Below are positions 60,402 through 64,000 of a DNA stretch of 64,000 nucleotides, one piece after another. The notes under the pieces are model-generated. The model was not told where the DNA came from. It did no database searches and saw nothing but the letters and a program-made list of their open reading frames with translations. The DNA comes from Mesorhizobium sp. B2-1-1 (GTDB lineage: Bacteria; Pseudomonadota; Alphaproteobacteria; Rhizobiales; Rhizobiaceae). The stretch spans positions 1 through 64,000 of the forward strand of contig NZ_CP083955.1 of the NCBI RefSeq assembly GCF_006442975.2. Reading direction: 5' to 3'. Position numbers and translations under genes: made by a program. Every line of letters starts with the position of its first letter. The first letter of the stretch is position 1.

Positions 60402-61607
60402 TCATCCGGTCATTCTTGCTGTTGCCCCATTGGCCTTCAGGGCTGCCATGAGCATCGGTCCGACCGAAAACTCTCCCGCCCTCGCCTTGTCGGTCAGCAC
60501 ACGCAAGTAGCCGCCGGCCGAATTGATGTGCTGCGCCCTTTGCAGGATGCACGCAATCACGATCGCGGCAACCTCCTGGCCCATCACATGGCAGGCCTCC
60601 TCGTAAGCTGAGGGCGAAACGCCAAGGTATCCCCGCACCTGGGCGGCAGTCATCATCAGATCGCGCCAGTTTCCGATCCCGTTAACGGCATAGTCCGCAA
60701 TTTCGGGACAAGCGCGCAGCACCAGTCCAATTGGGTAGCCTTTCGGCTTCTCAGCCGGAGGAGATGCTGGCTCGGCCGCCGCCCTGCTTTTTTCGAAAGC
60801 TGGTTCAAATACAAAAGTAGAGTCTGTGTTTGAATCAGATTGCTGCCGCTCATTATGGGATTCATTGGCGCTAGGATTCGTGGAATTCATAAAGCTTTCC
60901 AACATCCTATCCACTTCATCGTGGAGCTCGGCGAGATCTGCAACGATGCTCTCCAGATCGGACAGGCCGGCCCTGCGCGGTATTGCCTCCACGATAGCCC
61001 TAAACCGTCTCCAGACCGCCCCCCAATCGCCCGCGGCGCCCTCCTCGATCGCGGCCTCGACAAGCTTTTGAATATCGCGTCGATGGAGCGTGATCCGTTC
61101 GCGCATCAACTTGAGCGCCAGAGCGTCGGACCGGACCTGCTCCGCCGCTCGCTGGAATTCCGCTGCCCGTGTCAGCAGCGGCGCCAGCGAGAACCCAAAT
61201 GCCTCCGCAATATTCCCGCCATGCCCCTTGCGAGCAAACCTTTTGCCGTTCGGACTGTCGCGGCGGACAATCAGCCCGCAACTCACCAGCTCGGCCAGAT
61301 TCCTCCGAAGCGTGGACTCGGCCATGCCGTGCGCGCGCAGCGACAACTGTGCGTTCGACGGAAAAACCATCAAGCCGTTTTCTTCACTGACCTGGTCATC
61401 CGGGTAGAAGGACAACAGCCCGTTCAGCACTGCCAGGGCGCGGTCACCCACGCCGATGATGGACTTACCTTCACATAGCCAACGGTAGACTTGCCATTTT
61501 TCGACAGCAGATCCTTGCGGGATCTCCCGTGATGCCGCATTCGCCTGCACCAGCGCAAGCGTCATCGGCCGCCGCCCAAAGGGCGTCGTCGCGTACCCAC
61601 TCTCCAT
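60402..61607 (-). CDS. repC: Replication initiator RepC
   Basis: A 401-residue RepC of normal length for repABC plasmids. The N-terminal winged-helix part contains GKSIIGVGDRALAVLNGLLSF, NAQLSLRAHGMAESTLRRNLAELVSCGLI and RRDSPNGKRF (quoted in parts). A low-complexity, AT-rich linker (about 265-300) and a C-terminal domain (YEEACHVMGQEVAAIVIACI) follow. ATG 61607 is used; a GTG at 61616 is in frame. It is transcribed with repA and repB and limited by the antisense RNA in the gap upstream. Confidence 0.95.
   Translation of the reverse strand: MESGYATTPFGRRPMTLALVQANAASREIPQGSAVEKWQVYRWLCEGKSIIGVGDRALAVLNGLLSFYPDDQVSEENGLMVFPSNAQLSLRAHGMAESTLRRNLAELVSCGLIVRRDSPNGKRFARKGHGGNIAEAFGFSLAPLLTRAAEFQRAAEQVRSDALALKLMRERITLHRRDIQKLVEAAIEEGAAGDWGAVWRRFRAIVEAIPRRAGLSDLESIVADLAELHDEVDRMLESFMNSTNPSANESHNERQQSDSNTDSTFVFEPAFEKSRAAAEPASPPAEKPKGYPIGLVLRACPEIADYAVNGIGNWRDLMMTAAQVRGYLGVSPSAYEEACHVMGQEVAAIVIACILQRAQHINSAGGYLRVLTDKARAGEFSVGPMLMAALKANGATARMTG
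60786..60850. other. AT-rich segment inside repC, candidate oriV
   Basis: In repABC plasmids the origin lies within repC in an AT-rich stretch. Here the most AT-rich part of the gene is around 60786-60850 (for example CAAATACAAAAGTAGAG). This rests on family knowledge plus base composition. Confidence 0.35.
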
Positions 61608-61665
61608 TTCCCTCACCTTTCAATCAGGCAAAAGAAATCTGCTCGCCGAAACGGCGCCACGACTC

Positions 61666-61694
61666 TTGACAGTGATTCGGGGAAATGCGATTCT
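61666..61694 (+). promoter_or_regulatory. Promoter of the antisense RNA
   Basis: TTGACA at 61666-61671 and GATTCT at 61689-61694 are 17 bp apart, on the strand opposite to repABC, in the repB-repC gap. Confidence 0.6.
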
Positions 61695-61700
61695 CAGCTT

Positions 61701-61756
61701 GCTACAGACGTGAGAAGGGCTTCCGCGACGGTGACGTTCGGGGGCCTTTTTCTTTT
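61701..61756 (+). ncRNA. repABC counter-transcribed RNA (ctRNA, incompatibility RNA)
   Basis: The 155-bp repB-repC gap has the expected small antisense gene, opposite in direction to repABC. After the promoter above, a region of about 55 nt ends in a hairpin (AAGGGCTTCCG pairing with CGGGGGCCTT, one bulge and two G-T pairs) followed by TTTTTCTTTT. ctRNAs of this family block repC translation and set copy number. Ends are estimated. Confidence 0.7.
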
Positions 61757-61762
61757 GCGGTC

Positions 61763-62728
61763 TTAGTCTCCTGTTTTCTTCGCCATTTCCGACTCCCGAA
61801 ATGCCTCGAAAAGCTCATCGAGTTTGCCGGCAATGAATGTACCGAAGGGCAATGCTTCCTTGGACTTAAAGGCAAGCGTAAACACTTTTCCCGTGTCGGT
61901 GATCTTGGCCTGAACGGATTTGTCCTGGGGCATCCACGCCCGCTCCTTGGGCTTCGCTGCTGCGCGTGGGCGCTTTTCTAAGGCGCTCACAAGGTCGAAC
62001 AGACGGGCAAAACGGGCCTCACTGCCTTGCTGCGCGAAATCGGCGCGGCTCACGCACTCCATGGCCTTCGCCGCCGCACCAGGATGTTCCATAAGCTTGG
62101 CAAGCTGCCACCAGCGGTCTCGGCCAACGCCTTTGGCAGCCCCTACCGCCAAAATGACCTGTTCTGGAATGGTGCTGGTCACGGAGCGCATCTTCGAGAA
62201 GGTCGTATCGTCGAGCGCGAGGGCCGACTTCACCGTATCAGGCGAATGGCCCCGCTTGAGGATGCGGTCGGCAAAAAGCGTCCGTTCGATGAAGGACAGA
62301 TCAGCTCTGGCGGCGTTCTCCTGGCCTTGGGCGATGACATGGTCCCTATCGTCCATCTTCTTGACGACGGCGCGCACAGGCCGTTCCAGCTGCCGGGCAA
62401 CCCTGACGCGCCTGTGGCCAAAGACAGTTTGAAAACGTCCCGAAATGTCAGGGTGGGGCCTGACCAGCACAGGAGAATCCTGGCCACGTTCCCGAATTGC
62501 AACCAGCAGCTCCTGAAACGCTTCATCGTCATCGTCGATACGGTCCGACACGAATGAGGTGTCGACCAAATCCGGATCGAGATCGACGACTGAGCCCTTC
62601 GAGAGCTCCTGGAACGACTGTATGATCGACCGTGATGCACCACGAACGGCGTAGCTCGAGACGTCCTGGGCATCGGCGACTGCCGATGCGGGACCCATGA
62701 CACTTCCGAAAATGTCCTTGCGTGCCAT
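61763..62728 (-). CDS. repB: Plasmid partitioning protein RepB (ParB family)
   Basis: A 321-residue ParB-type protein. The N-terminal domain has LLVAIRERGQDSPVLVRPHP and GHRRVRVARQL (the CTP/arginine-patch region), with a central helix-turn-helix around GHSPDTVKSALALDDTTFSKM and a C-terminal dimerisation part. It binds parS sites and works with RepA to segregate the plasmid. It sits 77 bp downstream of repA; the gap holds a dyad. Confidence 0.95.
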   Translation of the reverse strand: MARKDIFGSVMGPASAVADAQDVSSYAVRGASRSIIQSFQELSKGSVVDLDPDLVDTSFVSDRIDDDDEAFQELLVAIRERGQDSPVLVRPHPDISGRFQTVFGHRRVRVARQLERPVRAVVKKMDDRDHVIAQGQENAARADLSFIERTLFADRILKRGHSPDTVKSALALDDTTFSKMRSVTSTIPEQVILAVGAAKGVGRDRWWQLAKLMEHPGAAAKAMECVSRADFAQQGSEARFARLFDLVSALEKRPRAAAKPKERAWMPQDKSVQAKITDTGKVFTLAFKSKEALPFGTFIAGKLDELFEAFRESEMAKKTGD

Positions 62729-62761
62729 TCAATCGCTCCGATTCGCGGCTAATGGACTGAA

Positions 62762-62797
62762 TTCACGGCAAAAATTGCCACTATTTACTGCCGTAAA
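62762..62797. promoter_or_regulatory. Nested inverted repeats between repA and repB
   Basis: TTCACGGCA (62762-62770) and TGCCGTAAA (62789-62797) pair at 8 of 9 positions. Inside, GGCAAAAATTGCC (62767-62779) is a second dyad. It may be a parS site, a RepA/RepB operator or an RNA hairpin; it does not fit the common GTT-N10-AAC parS pattern. Confidence 0.4.
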
Positions 62798-62805
62798 CCG
62801 CGTCG

Positions 62806-63996
62806 TCATGTCCGTCCCCAGGCGCGGTGAATAAGTGTCGTGATCTCCGAATTCACCGCGTCGAGCGATTCAATCGCCCGGTCATAGGTTGAGCGGGTAA
62901 AAGACGACTTCTCCACCTCATAGAGCGTCTGTTTCGTCAGGCCCGCATCCGAGATCGCTGTCGATTTGAGCATGGGATTTTCGAGGATCTGGCCAGCAAG
63001 CATGGACTGCATGAAGCCGACCATCTGGGCTTGCGGAATGTCTGTCGGTTCGTACCGCGTGATCAGATAGCGGAACCAATCGAGTTCGATCGCCGCGCCA
63101 GCGGCTTTGATGGTCTTCAAGATGCCGCCGAGCATCAAAAGGAACTGGCTCATCGACATCAGGTCGAGCATTTGGGGATGAACGGTGATCAGAACGGACG
63201 TCGCCGCCGACATGGCCGTTAGAGTCAGATAGCCAAGTTGCGGAGGACAGTCGACGACGACCACGTCATAGCGGTCGTCCACCTCGGACAAGGCGTTTGC
63301 AATCCTGACGAAGAACTGCCGGCCGGCAGCGGAGGATTTGTCCTGCATAGCGAGCGGCGTGTCATACTCGTACTCTTGCAGCTCGAGATTGGCCGGAATG
63401 ATATCCAGGCCAGGAAAATTCGTCGGCACGATCACATCGGAGATCGGCCGGCGCTCGTCATCGTAACGGATCGCCTCATAGAGCGAGAGGTTGCGGTCGA
63501 GTTCCGGTTGAAATCCATGCAGAGCAGACAGCGAGGCTTGCGGGTCGAGATCGATCGCGAGGACCCGGTGACCTGTCAGAGCCAAGTGCTGGGCAAGGTG
63601 GGCGGCAGTCGTTGTCTTGCCGCTGCCCCCTTTGAAATTGACGACCGCAACGACCTGGAGCTTGTCGCCGGGTTTGCGGTGCGGGACATACTTCTTGACC
63701 TCGGTCCTGCCATGCTGGTCCAGAAAATGGCGAAGTTCGAGTATCTGCGCGGCCGTGTAGGAGCGGCGCCCGGAAGGCATCTGTTCCGGCAAAGGACCCT
63801 TGCGCTCAAGGTGTAGCCGCTTCAGATTGTTTTGCGACACACCGAGATAGTGGGCGACTTCTGCCATCGAAAATGAACGCAGCGTCTTGGTCGCGTTGGG
63901 TGGAAATTTCTCCATGCGCAACTGATTGAGGCGTCGCGATATCTCAGCACCCTGCTCGAGGATTTTGTCATCGAACTCGAAGCGTGGTAGCCGCAT
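62806..63996 (-). CDS. repA: Plasmid partitioning protein RepA (ParA family)
   Basis: A 396-residue RepA. An N-terminal helix-turn-helix (SMAEVAHYLGVSQNNLKRLH) precedes the ParA ATPase with deviant Walker A FKGGSGKTTTAAHLAQHLAL, the DLDPQASLS A'-box and VVVDCPPQLGYL. It represses the repABC promoter with RepB and drives segregation. The ATG at 63996 is four bases from the window edge; the length fits a complete protein, but a further upstream start cannot be excluded. Confidence 0.94.
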   Translation of the reverse strand: MRLPRFEFDDKILEQGAEISRRLNQLRMEKFPPNATKTLRSFSMAEVAHYLGVSQNNLKRLHLERKGPLPEQMPSGRRSYTAAQILELRHFLDQHGRTEVKKYVPHRKPGDKLQVVAVVNFKGGSGKTTTAAHLAQHLALTGHRVLAIDLDPQASLSALHGFQPELDRNLSLYEAIRYDDERRPISDVIVPTNFPGLDIIPANLELQEYEYDTPLAMQDKSSAAGRQFFVRIANALSEVDDRYDVVVVDCPPQLGYLTLTAMSAATSVLITVHPQMLDLMSMSQFLLMLGGILKTIKAAGAAIELDWFRYLITRYEPTDIPQAQMVGFMQSMLAGQILENPMLKSTAISDAGLTKQTLYEVEKSSFTRSTYDRAIESLDAVNSEITTLIHRAWGRT

Positions 63997-64000
63997 GGCG

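Noticed and set aside
1..64000. CRISPR arrays, rRNA and tRNA genes
   Set aside because: No regularly spaced repeats, rRNA-like stretches or convincing tRNA cloverleafs were seen on reading. A dedicated scan was not possible.

Overview
The window looks like part of a large repABC replicon (megaplasmid or chromid) from a Mesorhizobium-like alphaproteobacterium. The evidence is a complete repA-repB-repC cassette with an antisense-RNA locus at the right end, the DUF1403/ScpB pair often seen beside such cassettes, a small secreted DUF680-type protein, high GC content with many short SD-led operons, and decayed IS110 and IS91 pieces. No rRNA or tRNA gene was recognised, and no CRISPR array.

Layout. 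1-1.8 kb: a choline-kinase-like phosphotransferase and transposase remnants. 1.9-10.8 kb: a catabolic and uptake cluster (TetR, three-repeat Rid protein, M24 hydrolase, IclR, polar amino-acid ABC transporter, DoeB/EutE-like deacylase, EutB-like dehydratase) that resembles ectoine-type utilisation loci but is wired differently. 10.9-28.3 kb: an accessory stress/detoxification region with DyP peroxidase, four alpha/beta hydrolases, GST, a Rieske protein without a membrane anchor plus cytochrome b, a cyclic-nucleotide-binding MscS channel, pirin, CBS, HD, cupin, NmrA and SDR proteins. 28.5-34.1 kb: a kinase with eight PAS-type repeats overlapping three response regulators. 35.3-38.3 kb: an EmrAB-type efflux pair, flanked on both sides by decayed copies of hydrolase, petA, gst and nmrA. 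Every decayed copy is inverted relative to its intact counterpart at 13-27 kb.

40.7-54.7 kb is a defence-island-like block. It opens with an Mrr-like nuclease. The centrepiece is at 41.8-46.5 kb: a class III nucleotidyl cyclase, an E2-E1 ubiquitin-transfer-like fusion (Cap2-like) and a JAB peptidase (Cap3-like) in one overlapping operon, convergent with an effector that joins a cyclic-nucleotide-binding domain to a Cap12-type TIR-like domain. This reads as a Pycsar-type system carrying the ancillary genes of type II CBASS. Next comes an operon of an Xre/ParS-type antitoxin, a RES toxin, a 1330-residue nuclease/TPR/PIN-like protein and a trypsin-like protease.

54.8-64 kb is the plasmid backbone: ScpB, DUF1403, VapBC, a tyrosine recombinase, a second RES toxin-antitoxin pair lying between the recombinase and an internally deleted copy of it, and repCBA. 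All functions are inferred from sequence reading and family knowledge; no search was run.
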